Origin: Pseudonocardia sp. DSM 110487
GTDB taxonomy: Bacteria; Actinomycetota; Actinomycetes; Mycobacteriales; Pseudonocardiaceae
DNA: 64,000 nucleotides
Reading direction: 5' to 3'
Assembly: GCF_019468565.1 (NCBI RefSeq)
Contig: NZ_CP080521.1
Location: forward strand, 1,922,001 to 1,986,000
Below are positions 6,999-14,764 of this stretch, piece after piece (the first letter of the stretch is position 1; every line of letters begins with the position of its first letter). The position numbers were made by a program, and so were the translations under genes. The notes under the pieces were generated by a model. It did not search any database, was not told the DNA's origin, and was given only the letters and a program-made list of their open reading frames with translations.

Positions 6999-8411
6999 TT
7001 GTCCCTACCGATGAACGCGTTGCTGCGGCGAAAGCCGATCGAACAGATTGACGAGGAGCCCAGCGGCCTGCAACGGACGCTCGGGCTGTGGCAGCTCACG
7101 GCGATCGGGATCGGCGGAATCATCGGGGCGGGGATCTTCTCGCTCGCCGGCGTCGTCGCCAACGAGAAGGCCGGCCCTGCCGTCGTCATCTCCTTCCTCG
7201 TCGCCGGTATCGCGAGCGCGGCGGCGGCGTTCTCCTACGCCGAGTTCGCCGGGCTGATACCGAGGGCAGGCTCGGCCTACACCTATGGCTACGTCGTGCT
7301 CGGGGAGTTCGCCGCCTGGTTCATCGGATGGGACCTGCTGCTGGAGTACACCGCGATCGTCTCCGTCGTCGCGATCGGGATCTCCGGCTACTTGGGCGAG
7401 CTGCTGAGCTATCTCGGCGTGTCGTTGCCTGCCTGGATGCTGGGTGCGCCGGGGACGGAGCCGGAAGGCGTCGCGCCCGGAACCTACTCCGTGGACCTGT
7501 TCGCTGCGCTGCTCTGTCTGCTGATCGCGTTCGTGCTGACCCGCGGGATGCGTAGCGCCGCGCGCTTCGAGACGTTCCTCGTCTACCTCAAGGTGGCCGT
7601 CGTACTGCTGGTCATCGGCGTCGGTGTCTTCCACATCAACACGGAGAACTACGACCCGTTCGCTCCGTTCGGGCTGACGGGTGCATTCGCCGGCGCTGCC
7701 GTCGTCTTCTTCGCGGTGTTCGGCTATGACGCGATGAGCACGGCGGCGGAGGAGTCGAAGGACTCGCAGAAGCACATGCCAAAGGCGATCATCTACTCGC
7801 TGGCGATCTCGATGGTGCTCTACGTGCTCGCCTGCCTCGTGCTCACCGGCATGGTCAACTATCCTGACATCAACACGGATGCGCCGTTCTCAGCAGCCTT
7901 CGCAGGCGTCGGGCTGCCGCTGCTGGGCGCGATCATCGCCGCTGGGGCGATCCTCGGCATCCTCACCGTGCTCTTCACGTTCCTCATGGGCGCCGCGCGC
8001 GTCGGGTACGCGATGAGCCGCGACGGGCTGCTGCCCCCGTGGCTGTCCAGAACAGACCCGGTCCACCGCCAGCCCACGCGGATCACCTGGACCCTCGGGG
8101 CCGTTGCGGCTGTGATCGCCGGATTCCTGCCCATCGGTGACGCCGCCGAGCTGACGAACATCGGCATCCTGCTGGCATTCATCGTCGTGTGCATATCGGT
8201 GATCGTGCTGCGCTACCGCCGGCCCGACCTGCCGCGGTCGTTCCGCTGCCCGGGGATGCCGGTGGTGCCCGCGATCGGCGTGGTGTTCTCGATCTGGCTG
8301 ATCAGCTTCCTGGAACCGCTCACCTATCTGAGATTCGCCGGCTGGTTCCTGCTCGGGCTGCTGGTCTACTTCTTCTACAGCCGGCGCAAGTCGCTGCTCG
8401 GCCGGCGCTGA
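6999..8411 (+). CDS. APC-superfamily amino-acid permease
   Basis: 470 residues, about 12 transmembrane helices. TM1 carries the APC signature GIGGIIGAGIF, and TM2-3 the SAAAAFSYAEFAGLIPRAGSAY stretch (seen in parts) typical of the cationic amino-acid transporter/YfnA branch; the FFAVFGYDAMSTAAEESKD region is the conserved TM6-7 part. The TTG at 6999 is preferred because GAGGAGG lies 5 bases upstream; the ATG at 7011 is too far from any ribosome site. It is cotranscribed with proline dehydrogenase by spacing, so a proline or related substrate is likely but not shown. Confidence 0.9.
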   Translation: MSLPMNALLRRKPIEQIDEEPSGLQRTLGLWQLTAIGIGGIIGAGIFSLAGVVANEKAGPAVVISFLVAGIASAAAAFSYAEFAGLIPRAGSAYTYGYVVLGEFAAWFIGWDLLLEYTAIVSVVAIGISGYLGELLSYLGVSLPAWMLGAPGTEPEGVAPGTYSVDLFAALLCLLIAFVLTRGMRSAARFETFLVYLKVAVVLLVIGVGVFHINTENYDPFAPFGLTGAFAGAAVVFFAVFGYDAMSTAAEESKDSQKHMPKAIIYSLAISMVLYVLACLVLTGMVNYPDINTDAPFSAAFAGVGLPLLGAIIAAGAILGILTVLFTFLMGAARVGYAMSRDGLLPPWLSRTDPVHRQPTRITWTLGAVAAVIAGFLPIGDAAELTNIGILLAFIVVCISVIVLRYRRPDLPRSFRCPGMPVVPAIGVVFSIWLISFLEPLTYLRFAGWFLLGLLVYFFYSRRKSLLGRR

Positions 8412-8422
8412 ACCCATTGATC

Positions 8423-8467
8423 GCTGTTCGGTCGCCCGCGGATCGTCTGCGCGGGCGACCGAACAGC
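8423..8467. terminator. Strong bidirectional hairpin between convergent genes
   Basis: GCTGTTCGGTCGCCCGCG (8423-8440) and its exact complement CGCGGGCGACCGAACAGC (8450-8467) form an 18-bp perfect stem with a 9-base loop. It begins 12 bp after the permease stop and ends 10 bp before the stop of the convergent small-protein gene. There is no T-run, as usual for high-GC actinobacterial terminators. Confidence 0.85.
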
Positions 8468-8476
8468 GGAGCTGTG

Positions 8477-8791
8477 TCAGTCGTCGCCGGCGCCCGGTGC
8501 CGTGGCCCCGGAAATGCAACCCGCGATGGCGCCGGCTCCGGCGCCGAGCGGATTCTGGGTGACGATGCCGGGGATGGCGCCGATCGCTCCTGCACGGTAG
8601 CATTCGCGTTCGCGGTCACTCATAGGCGCGGGCTTGCAGGTCTTCGGGCCTCCCTTTGCGATCGCCGCGGCACACCTGCGGTGCTCCGGTGTGTCGGCGT
8701 ATGCGCCCGACGGCGAGGTGAACGAAACGCCTCCGAACACGACCATACCTGCCGCCGCGACAACCAATGCTCGACGAACCATTCTCGACAT
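8477..8791 (-). CDS. Small secreted protein with four cysteines
   Basis: 104 residues from the ATG at 8791, with a strong ribosome site (AGGAGGG, 6 bases before the start). Residues 1-32 are a Sec signal peptide: basic MSRMVRR, hydrophobic ALVVAAAGMVVFGGVSF, and a cleavage site around SGAYA/DT. The mature part (about 72 residues) has four cysteines (RRCAAA, KTCKPA, RECYRA, AGCISG) and a Gly/Ala-rich hydrophobic stretch (GAIGAIPGIV, GAGAGAIAG) like glycine-zipper segments. Family not recognised. Expected in the cell envelope or outside the cell. Confidence 0.8.
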   Translation of the reverse strand: MSRMVRRALVVAAAGMVVFGGVSFTSPSGAYADTPEHRRCAAAIAKGGPKTCKPAPMSDRERECYRAGAIGAIPGIVTQNPLGAGAGAIAGCISGATAPGAGDD

Positions 8792-8994
8792 GTGTTCTTC
8801 CCTCCTGGTCGAGGTGGTGGCTGCGGCGGTGCGGCACGCCTCACGATTTCGTGGGGCGCGGGAAATTCTGTCGAACCGGCGCGGCCTGCACGCTTCTTCT
8901 CGGGTGTACGAGCGTGCGAGAAGACGGTCGCAGCTTCCCGTCGCCGTCTGAAGGAAGAGTTCTTCCTGTCGTTCGTCGCTGACGGTACGGCGGG

Positions 8995-9438
8995 TCACGC
9001 GTCGCGCAGCTCGAACACCGTGACGCGGTCGGCGATCGCGGCGAACTCGTCGGGATCGCCGGCTTTCACGAGCCCGAGGCGCACGAAGAACGGGACGCCG
9101 TGCGGCACTTCGGTGGGGAAGGCGCGCACGACGGTGCGGCGCAGGCCGGGGTCGGTGATCTCGGTGAGCGTGACCCGTCGCCGGCGTCGCCCGTATGCCA
9201 GCTCGCCCGTGCCCGCCGCGCGGACGTTGCGGGCCCAGTCCGACCGCGGCAACGCCGCGATCACGTACCGGCGGCCGCCGACCGTCAGCGGCGAGACCGG
9301 CGTCGGTCGTGGTTCGCCGGAGGCGCGGCCCGGCACGGTCAGGACGTGGATCGTGCCGAGCTGCAGCCCGAGGCGCTGCAACAACCTCACCAGGCGGTTC
9401 ACGGCGGGGAGCCAGCGCGGCAGCGTGTGGGTCGCCAC
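8995..9438 (-). CDS. Deazaflavin (F420)-dependent nitroreductase-family protein (DUF385/Ddn-like)
   Basis: 147 residues. Layout matches the split-beta-barrel Ddn family: LGTIHVLTVPGRASGEPRPTPVSPLTVGGRRYVIAAL, here seen as separate motifs GRxSGxxRxTPVxPL and RRYVIAAL, followed by SDWARNVRAAG and a basic segment. Family members bind F420H2 and reduce quinones, nitroaromatics or other electrophiles. It is divergent from a MarR regulator (9492-9962), with two matching operators in the 53-bp gap, so it is probably the target of that repressor. Confidence 0.87.
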   Translation of the reverse strand: MATHTLPRWLPAVNRLVRLLQRLGLQLGTIHVLTVPGRASGEPRPTPVSPLTVGGRRYVIAALPRSDWARNVRAAGTGELAYGRRRRRVTLTEITDPGLRRTVVRAFPTEVPHGVPFFVRLGLVKAGDPDEFAAIADRVTVFELRDA

Positions 9439-9448
9439 GGGCGATCCT

Positions 9449-9461
9449 TTCGATCGTCGAA
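9449..9461. promoter_or_regulatory. MarR-type operator, copy 1
   Basis: TTCGA-TCG-TCGAA, a perfect inverted repeat with 5-base arms and 3-base spacer. An identical half-site arrangement recurs at 9487-9499, 38 bp away centre to centre. It lies in the divergent promoter region between the DUF385 oxidoreductase and the MarR gene and overlaps the place expected for the -35 box of the MarR promoter. Confidence 0.6.
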
Positions 9462-9486
9462 ATGATTCGGGACCAGGTTAGACTCC

Positions 9487-9499
9487 TTCGAGTGTCGAA
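9487..9499. promoter_or_regulatory. MarR-type operator, copy 2, over a leaderless start
   Basis: TTCGA-GTG-TCGAA. The spacer GTG is the start codon of the MarR gene itself. A -10 box TAGACT is at 9479-9484, seven bases before that GTG, the geometry of a leaderless transcript. A repressor on this site would block RNA polymerase at its own transcription start. Confidence 0.6.
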
Positions 9500-9962
9500 G
9501 CAATCGGCGGTTGAGCGGGCGGCGCTGGCCGCGTCCGAGTTCGGAGACGCGGCGGATGCCGTGGATGCGGCGGCCGCGACCGTGCTCGGCGTCAACCGCA
9601 CCGACCTGCGGATCCTCGGGACGGTGGTGAGTGGTCCCCTGACGGCGGGGCAGGTCGCCGCCGCCGTCCACCTGAGCCCCGCGGCCGCGACGACCGCGAT
9701 CCAGCGGCTCGTATCGCGCGGATACCTCACCCGCGAGGCGGACCCCGAGGACCGCAGGCGTGCCGTCGTCGCGCTCACCGGGTCGGCGCGCGAGCTGGTC
9801 GAGCGGATCTACGGGCCGGTCGGCGAGGAAGGGGTAGCCGCGTTGCACCGCTGGACGGCGGCCGAGCTCGAGCTGATCGCCGATTTCCTGGAGCGCGGGC
9901 GAGCCCTGCAGCTCGCCCATGCGGATCGGATCCGAGCCTTGGGGCACCGGAGTGATCCATGA
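9492..9962 (+). CDS. MarR-family transcriptional regulator
   Basis: 156 residues from the GTG at 9492 (an in-frame ATG at 9462 is possible). The winged helix is clear: NRTDLRILGTVVSG, LTAGQVAAAVHLSPAAATTAIQRLVSRGYLTR, and the wing DPEDRRRAVVALT. N- and C-terminal helices for dimerisation flank it. It is divergent from the deazaflavin oxidoreductase gene, and two identical TTCGA-N3-TCGAA sites cover the gap, so autoregulation and control of the oxidoreductase are likely. Ligand unknown. Confidence 0.9.
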   Translation: MSKQSAVERAALAASEFGDAADAVDAAAATVLGVNRTDLRILGTVVSGPLTAGQVAAAVHLSPAAATTAIQRLVSRGYLTREADPEDRRRAVVALTGSARELVERIYGPVGEEGVAALHRWTAAELELIADFLERGRALQLAHADRIRALGHRSDP

Positions 9963-10036
9963 TCGGCAGGATCGGTACATGACGCTCAGATATGAGTGTT
10001 ATGTCCCTGATGTGCCGATCTTGACCATGTGACCCG

Positions 10037-10720
10037 CTAGTAGCCGACGGTGAACCGCCGCTGGACGAAACGGGGCAGCTCGACCTCGTCGAGCACGGCG
10101 ACGGCGAGGTCGTCTGCCGAGATGTCGCTGGTGCCGTCCTCACGCACGAGGAGCTGGTCGCCGCCGATGCGGAACCGGCCGGTGCGCTTGCCGGCTTGGA
10201 CGCGACCGGCCGACGGGCTGACGTAGGTCCAGTTGCGGTCCGACAGCCGGTAGAGGGCGAGCGCCTCGACGCCCGCGAGCACCGCCCTGGCGTAGTCGGC
10301 CGGTACGTCGAGCGCGGCGGGCAGGTTCTCGGCGAACCCCTCGACGTCGACGACCCGCGTGCCCGGCGCGACCTCCAGGCTCCCCGCGCCGCCGACGACG
10401 ATCAGGCGCAGCCGCGGGAGCGACTCCATGGCCGTGAGCAGCGCTCGTGCGATCGCGGGGAAGGCGTCGGCGTTCGTGATCGTCTCGGCGACACCGTTGC
10501 CGGCGTTTGTCGCGTTGACGAGCACATCAAGGCCGGCGAGGTCGGTCGCCAACCGGCCGGGATCGCGGGGATCGGTGACCTCCCACCGGACCACGCCCGC
10601 CTCGGCGGGGATCCGCGCCGCAGAGCGCGTGAACGCGGTGACGCGGTGTCCGCGGTCGACCGCCTCCTCCACTACGCGGCCGCCGATCATCCCGGTCGCG
10701 CCCAGTATCCCGATCTCCAC
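10037..10720 (-). CDS. NAD(P)-binding atypical short-chain reductase (NmrA/YwnB-like)
   Basis: 227 residues. The Rossmann fold begins at residue 2 with IGILGATGMIGGRVVEEAVDRGH, containing the GxTGxxG-type loop (GATGMIG), and ends with the SDR-like acid LDVLVNATNAG. RLIVVGGAGSLEV and NWTYVSPSA are typical of the NAD(P)H-binding (PF13460) reductases that lack a classical YxxxK pair. Substrate unknown. It is divergent from a TetR regulator (10799), likely its controller. Confidence 0.85.
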   Translation of the reverse strand: MEIGILGATGMIGGRVVEEAVDRGHRVTAFTRSAARIPAEAGVVRWEVTDPRDPGRLATDLAGLDVLVNATNAGNGVAETITNADAFPAIARALLTAMESLPRLRLIVVGGAGSLEVAPGTRVVDVEGFAENLPAALDVPADYARAVLAGVEALALYRLSDRNWTYVSPSAGRVQAGKRTGRFRIGGDQLLVREDGTSDISADDLAVAVLDEVELPRFVQRRFTVGY

Positions 10721-10786
10721 GGTTCTCCCCTGTTCGTTCTTTGAACGGCGTGTAGTAACTGCACAGGAAACTGTAGACGTACGCCG

Positions 10787-10792
10787 TAGAGT
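10787..10792 (+). promoter_or_regulatory. -10 box of a probable leaderless promoter for the TetR gene
   Basis: TAGAGT followed by 6 bases and then the GTG start at 10799. The gene has no ribosome-site sequence upstream, which fits a leaderless mRNA. The 78-bp gap to the divergent reductase gene must therefore hold both promoters and the operator. Confidence 0.45.
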
Positions 10793-10798
10793 GTCAAG

Positions 10799-11509
10799 GT
10801 GGCCGGAGCAACGCAGCGCAGAAGGGAGCGCCTGCGGGCGGAGACGACCGAGGAGATCACCGCGACCGCGCTCGCGTTGCTCGCCGAGGGCGGTCCGGAC
10901 GCGGTCACGCTCCGGGCGATCGCCCGCGAGATGGGTATGACGGCCGGGGCGATCTACGGCTATTTCCCCACGCGGGACGACCTGATCAACCGCCTGATCA
11001 CCGACGTGTACACGTCCCTCGTGGACGCCGTTGAAGCGGCGCGCGATGCCCGTCCGCCCGACGACGCGGGGGGGCGCATCGTCGCGTGGGGCCGGGCGCT
11101 ACGGGAGTGGTCGGTGGCCAACCCGGCAGGCTTCCGCCTCGTCTACGGCGACGGCGTGCCCGGCTACCGGCCGCGCGAAGGAGGGGTCGCGGCCGAGCCG
11201 GCGCACCGCGCCTGCATGGGGCTGACCCAGCTCGTCGCCGCGGTCTGGCCGGAGGCGGCACCGCACCAGCCCGCCGCCGACTGGTCCGATTTCGCGCCCG
11301 AGCTCGGCGCCGAGGTGCGCCGCGAGTTCCCCGGCCTCCCGGCTGCGGCGGTCGGGCTCGCCCTGCGCGTGTGGGGCCGGATGCACGGGCTCGTGGCGCT
11401 CGAGGTGTACGGCCACCTGCGTGGGCAGAGCACCGACCCCGCCAAGCTGTACGAGGCTGAGTTGCGCGACCTCGTGCGCTCGCTGGGGGCGCGGGTTCAG
11501 GAGGAGTAG
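10799..11509 (+). CDS. TetR-family transcriptional regulator
   Basis: 236 residues. The N-terminal HTH reads ITATALALLAEGGPDAVTLRAIAREMGM and TAGAIYGYFPTRDDLINRL (about residues 20-65). The C-terminal ligand domain resembles TetR_C_13-type domains (WSVANPAGFRLVYGD, LALRVWGRMHGLVALEVYGHL). It is divergent from the NAD(P)-binding reductase, the probable regulated gene. Its 3' end overlaps the convergent PPOX gene by 13 bp. Confidence 0.92.
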   Translation: MAGATQRRRERLRAETTEEITATALALLAEGGPDAVTLRAIAREMGMTAGAIYGYFPTRDDLINRLITDVYTSLVDAVEAARDARPPDDAGGRIVAWGRALREWSVANPAGFRLVYGDGVPGYRPREGGVAAEPAHRACMGLTQLVAAVWPEAAPHQPAADWSDFAPELGAEVRREFPGLPAAAVGLALRVWGRMHGLVALEVYGHLRGQSTDPAKLYEAELRDLVRSLGARVQEE

Positions 11510-11949
11510 GTGCCGTACACCCGCTCAGGCTCGACGAGCACGGCGACGCGGCCCTCCTCGCGCATGACGCGGTCGTAGGTGTCCCAGTCGTCGTGGGTGC
11601 CGCCCGCCCCGCTGAACACCGCCCGCAGCAGCAGGCGCAGGCCCTCGGCGTCGATGCCGTCGGCCGGGTCGTCGGGGCCGATCAGCTGGCTCACGCCGTC
11701 GACGCCGACCCACTGCCACCCGGCCCGCCAGAGGATGGACGTGGCCGGGCGGTCGCGCAGGTTGCGCAGCTTGACCGGCCCGTAGGTGACGTACCCGACG
11801 ACCTGGCGACCGGTCGTCGGATGGTCGAGCACGCCGGCGTTGACCAGCGAGGCGTGCGGCGTGCCGTCGGCGCGCACGATGCTGACACTCGCGAGGCCGT
11901 TGTCGCGGGCGACGATGCTGCGGACGGGGCTGAGGTCCGGAGTGCTCAC
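11497..11949 (-). CDS. PPOX-class (pyridoxamine 5'-phosphate oxidase fold) F420/flavin-binding protein
   Basis: 150 residues. The split barrel shows as LASVSIVRADGTPHASLVNAGVL (read in parts), GYVTYGPVKLRNLRDRPATSILWR and WQWVGVDG. TIGR03618-type actinobacterial members with the KLRNLRxRP motif bind F420 or flavin and reduce biliverdin-like or other substrates. Convergent with and overlapping the TetR gene by 13 bp. Confidence 0.82.
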   Translation of the reverse strand: MSTPDLSPVRSIVARDNGLASVSIVRADGTPHASLVNAGVLDHPTTGRQVVGYVTYGPVKLRNLRDRPATSILWRAGWQWVGVDGVSQLIGPDDPADGIDAEGLRLLLRAVFSGAGGTHDDWDTYDRVMREEGRVAVLVEPERVYGTYSS

Positions 11950-11967
11950 GGGCCCCAGTCTGCACCG

Positions 11968-12387
11968 CTACACCGACAGGATGCGGTGCACTCCGCCGCT
12001 CGTGCTGAGGTACACGCCCCTCAACGCGGCGCCCGCGCGGTCGCACGCCTCCCGCAACGCGGCCGCCCACTGCCGGTCGCCTGCCAGAACGGCGTCGCGG
12101 CCGATGCGTTCCAGGGTGAGGATGACGCTGCCACTGCCCACATCGGTGGTGAGGTCGACGCACATCCCCGCCATCACGGCGGCGAGGTTGTCGATCACGC
12201 GGGCTTCGGGGCGCAACGGGATGTCGGAGATCGGCATGATCACCGGTGCCTGCCGGCCGTCACCGTCGACGAACATGATCCAGAGTTGGCGGGCGACGGT
12301 GGCCTGGCCGACCAGCTGTCTCACGCGTTCGAGGACGTCGGTGTCGGTGAGCAGGAGCGGGGCGCTGGCGGGGTTCGGGATCGTCAT
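11968..12387 (-). CDS. Conserved actinobacterial hypothetical protein
   Basis: 139 residues from the ATG at 12387. It starts with a helix (VLERVRQLVGQATVARQLWIMFVDG), then PVIMPISDIPLRPE, SGSVILTLERIG and ends ALRGVYLSTSGGVHRI. I recall similar proteins in many actinomycetes but no assigned function; the LWIMFVDG...QAPVIMPISDIPL layout suggests an alpha/beta fold. It is divergent from the nitronate monooxygenase with a 96-bp gap. Confidence 0.72.
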   Translation of the reverse strand: MTIPNPASAPLLLTDTDVLERVRQLVGQATVARQLWIMFVDGDGRQAPVIMPISDIPLRPEARVIDNLAAVMAGMCVDLTTDVGSGSVILTLERIGRDAVLAGDRQWAAALREACDRAGAALRGVYLSTSGGVHRILSV

Positions 12388-12483
12388 GTGCGGAGCGTTG
12401 CCCAGCGAACCATGATCCCGTGGGCGTTCCGGAGAACCTGTGGACAACTCGACCTCCGCCCCACTTCGCGCCATCCTTGAACA

Positions 12484-13440
12484 ATGCTGAGTACGCGGTT
12501 CACCGAGCTCGTCGGCTGTGACGTCCCGCTCCAGCAGGCACCGATGGGGTTGATCTCCCCGCCAGGTCTCGCGCTCGCGGTGGCGCGGGCCGGCGGCGTC
12601 GGGTCGGTCAGCGCGGGGCTCGGTGTGGAGCCGCAGGCGCTCGCCGCCCAGCTCGACAGCTGGATGGAGCCGGGGGCGGGGGCGCTTGCTGTCAACTTCA
12701 TCACCGAGCAGGTCGATCCGGCCGCAGTCGCCGTCGCGGGTGCACGCGCGCGGATCGTCGAGTTCTTCTGGATCACCCCGCACGCGAAGCTCGTCGACGC
12801 GGCGCACGAGGGCGGTGCGCTGGTGAACTGGCAGGTCGGGTCGCTGCCCGAGGCCGTGCTCGCGGTCGAGGCCGGGGCCGACGTCGTGACGGTGCAGGGC
12901 CGGGAGGCCGGCGGGCACGTCCGCGGCGACACTCCGCTGCTGCCGCTGCTCGCCGCCGTGTTGCGCGCGGTGGACGTGCCGGTGCTCGCCGCGGGTGGTA
13001 TCGCCGAGCCGCGGGCAATGGCCGCGGTGCTCGCGGCGGGCGCGGCCGGCGCCCGCATCGGCACCCGGTTCATCGCCACGTCCGAGTCGGGGGCGCACCC
13101 CGAGTACGAGCTGGCGCTGCTCGCGGCGGGCCCGGAGAGCACCGAGATCACGGACGGGTTCGCGGAGTGCCCCATGTGCGCCACGCTTCCGCGGGCGCGG
13201 GTGCTGCGCTCGGCGATCGCGGCCGTCGACGCGGTCGACGGGGAGACGGTGGGCACGGTCGGCGACGAGCCGGTACCGCCACGCGCGGGGATGTCGCCGC
13301 ACAAGGACGTGCAGGGCCAGATCCACGCCATGGCGCTCTACGCCGGCAGCGGTGTGGAGCACGTGACAGCCGTGCGCCCGGCCGCGGAGGTCGTGCGGGA
13401 GCTGGCAGAGGGGGCGGAGGCCCTCCTGCGGGCGTGGTGA
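12484..13440 (+). CDS. Nitronate monooxygenase (2-nitropropane dioxygenase family)
   Basis: 318 residues, FMN-dependent TIM barrel. Visible landmarks: QQAPMG near the N-terminus (phosphate/flavin strand), VNWQVGS, VTVQGREAGGHVRGD (the QGxEAGGHxG motif with the catalytic histidine), VPVLAAGGIAEPRAM and GARIGTRFIAT (phosphate binding). The enzyme oxidises alkyl nitronates, often to detoxify propionate-3-nitronate. A long C-terminal tail (AECPMCATLPRARV) carries a CPMC motif that is not needed for the family. Confidence 0.9.
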   Translation: MLSTRFTELVGCDVPLQQAPMGLISPPGLALAVARAGGVGSVSAGLGVEPQALAAQLDSWMEPGAGALAVNFITEQVDPAAVAVAGARARIVEFFWITPHAKLVDAAHEGGALVNWQVGSLPEAVLAVEAGADVVTVQGREAGGHVRGDTPLLPLLAAVLRAVDVPVLAAGGIAEPRAMAAVLAAGAAGARIGTRFIATSESGAHPEYELALLAAGPESTEITDGFAECPMCATLPRARVLRSAIAAVDAVDGETVGTVGDEPVPPRAGMSPHKDVQGQIHAMALYAGSGVEHVTAVRPAAEVVRELAEGAEALLRAW

Positions 13441-13445
13441 CAGGC

Positions 13446-14624
13446 TCAGGCCGCCGTCACGCGCCGCACGGCATCGAGGAGCGTGGCCGCCCTGCGATCC
13501 GGCACCCCTTCCTGCACGTGGTTCATGACGTAGGCGAAGGCAAGGCCCGTCGCCGGATCGGCGAAGCCCAGTGATCCCCCGAACCCGCCGAAGCCGAAGG
13601 CGGTCGGGCTGTACCAGAACGCATCGGGGGTCGGCAGGCCGAATCCGGTGCCGATCCGGACGGGCACGCGCAGGACGCGGTCGACGCCGCTCACCCGTTC
13701 CGCGGCCGCGGCAGCGACGGTGTCGGCGGTGAGGATGCGGTGCCCGTCGACCTCGCCGATGAGCGCGGCGTAGAAGCGGGCCAGTGCCCGCGCGGTGCAG
13801 ATGCCGCCCGTCGAGGGCATCTCCGCGGACTGCTCCTCGGGGTCGTTGTGGTCCAGCCGCGGCGTGACGAGGGTCAGCAGTGACCGCACCGTCAGCGACG
13901 TCGGATCGGCGAACGCGGCCATCATGTCGCGCGCGGGCTCGGGGAGGGCGTCCATGTCGATGCGGCTCAGCGCATCGGGGTCGGGCGGCGGGATGACGAC
14001 CCGGCTGACGTGGTGGTGCTCGGTCTTCGGGAGCCCGATCCACAGGTCCAACCCGAGCGGGGCGGCGATCTCCTCCGCCAGGTAGGTGCCGATGGTGCGG
14101 CCGCTGACGCGGCGAACGACCTCGCCGACCAGCCAGCCGTAAGTGAGCCCGTGGTAGCCGTGCGCGGTGCCCGGCTCCCATGACGGGCGCTGGGCGGCCA
14201 GCGCTTCCACCATCGGGTACCACGCGATCGCGGCGGCACGGGAGATCGGCTGGTCGAGGGTGGGCAGGCCGGCCTGGTGCGTGAGCAGCCACCGGACGGG
14301 GATTCGATCCTTTCCCGCTGCCGCGAACTCCGGCCAGTAGTCGGCGACGGGTGCGTCGAGGTCCAGCTCGCCGCGCTGGGCGAGCAGCAGCGCGCACGTG
14401 GCCGTCACGGCCTTGGTGGTGGAGTAGACGACCTGCAGGGTGTCGCGCTCCCATGGGCGCCCGACCGCCGGATCGGCGATGCCGCCCCACAGGTCCACGA
14501 CCCTCCGGCCGTTCACGTAGGCGCTGACCGCGGCGCCGATCTCCTGCCCACTGGCCAGGTTGGCCGCGAACGCCTCCCGCACACCTTCGTATCCCTGAGC
14601 CGTGTCGCCGCTGACTTCAGACAT
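13446..14624 (-). CDS. Serine beta-lactamase-like hydrolase (family VIII esterase type)
   Basis: 392 residues. The catalytic S-x-x-K is STTK at residues 68-71. The second motif is of the esterase type, YHGLTYGWLVGEVVRR (about residue 155), rather than Y-x-N of true class C beta-lactamases. A Gly-rich GFGGFGGSLG loop replaces KTG near the C-terminus. No signal peptide, so cytoplasmic. This pattern points to an EstB-like esterase/transacylase. It is divergent from a DeoR regulator. Confidence 0.9.
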   Translation of the reverse strand: MSEVSGDTAQGYEGVREAFAANLASGQEIGAAVSAYVNGRRVVDLWGGIADPAVGRPWERDTLQVVYSTTKAVTATCALLLAQRGELDLDAPVADYWPEFAAAGKDRIPVRWLLTHQAGLPTLDQPISRAAAIAWYPMVEALAAQRPSWEPGTAHGYHGLTYGWLVGEVVRRVSGRTIGTYLAEEIAAPLGLDLWIGLPKTEHHHVSRVVIPPPDPDALSRIDMDALPEPARDMMAAFADPTSLTVRSLLTLVTPRLDHNDPEEQSAEMPSTGGICTARALARFYAALIGEVDGHRILTADTVAAAAAERVSGVDRVLRVPVRIGTGFGLPTPDAFWYSPTAFGFGGFGGSLGFADPATGLAFAYVMNHVQEGVPDRRAATLLDAVRRVTAA

Positions 14625-14647
14625 CCACCCCTCCTCGTGCTCGAATC

Positions 14648-14713
14648 AACGTCGTCTCTAACGTGGACATCGTATGGATGGGATCAAACGTTGTCCACTG
14701 TCGAGACGACGTT
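14648..14713. promoter_or_regulatory. 66-bp interrupted dyad between esterase and DeoR genes
   Basis: Outer arms AACGTCGTCTC (14648-14658) and GAGACGACGTT (14703-14713) are perfect complements. Inner arms GTGGACA (14663-14669) and TGTCCAC (14692-14698) share exactly the same centre (14680.5). In all 24 of 33 base pairs match. The region also has GTGGACATCGT and, inverted, GTGGACAACGT. It fills the divergent promoter region and is the obvious binding site for the DeoR protein. Confidence 0.65.
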
Positions 14714-14764
14714 TTTCGGGACGGTGGTGGAAGGCGCCGGCTGTGTCCGCCGGACAATCTCCTC

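Noticed and set aside
11968..14490. Very long minus-strand open frame (840 codons)
   Set aside because: It is antisense to the nitronate monooxygenase and in a different frame from the esterase; composition is Arg/Pro/Ala-rich as expected of a shadow frame in high-GC DNA. Only its last 140 codons are a real gene.
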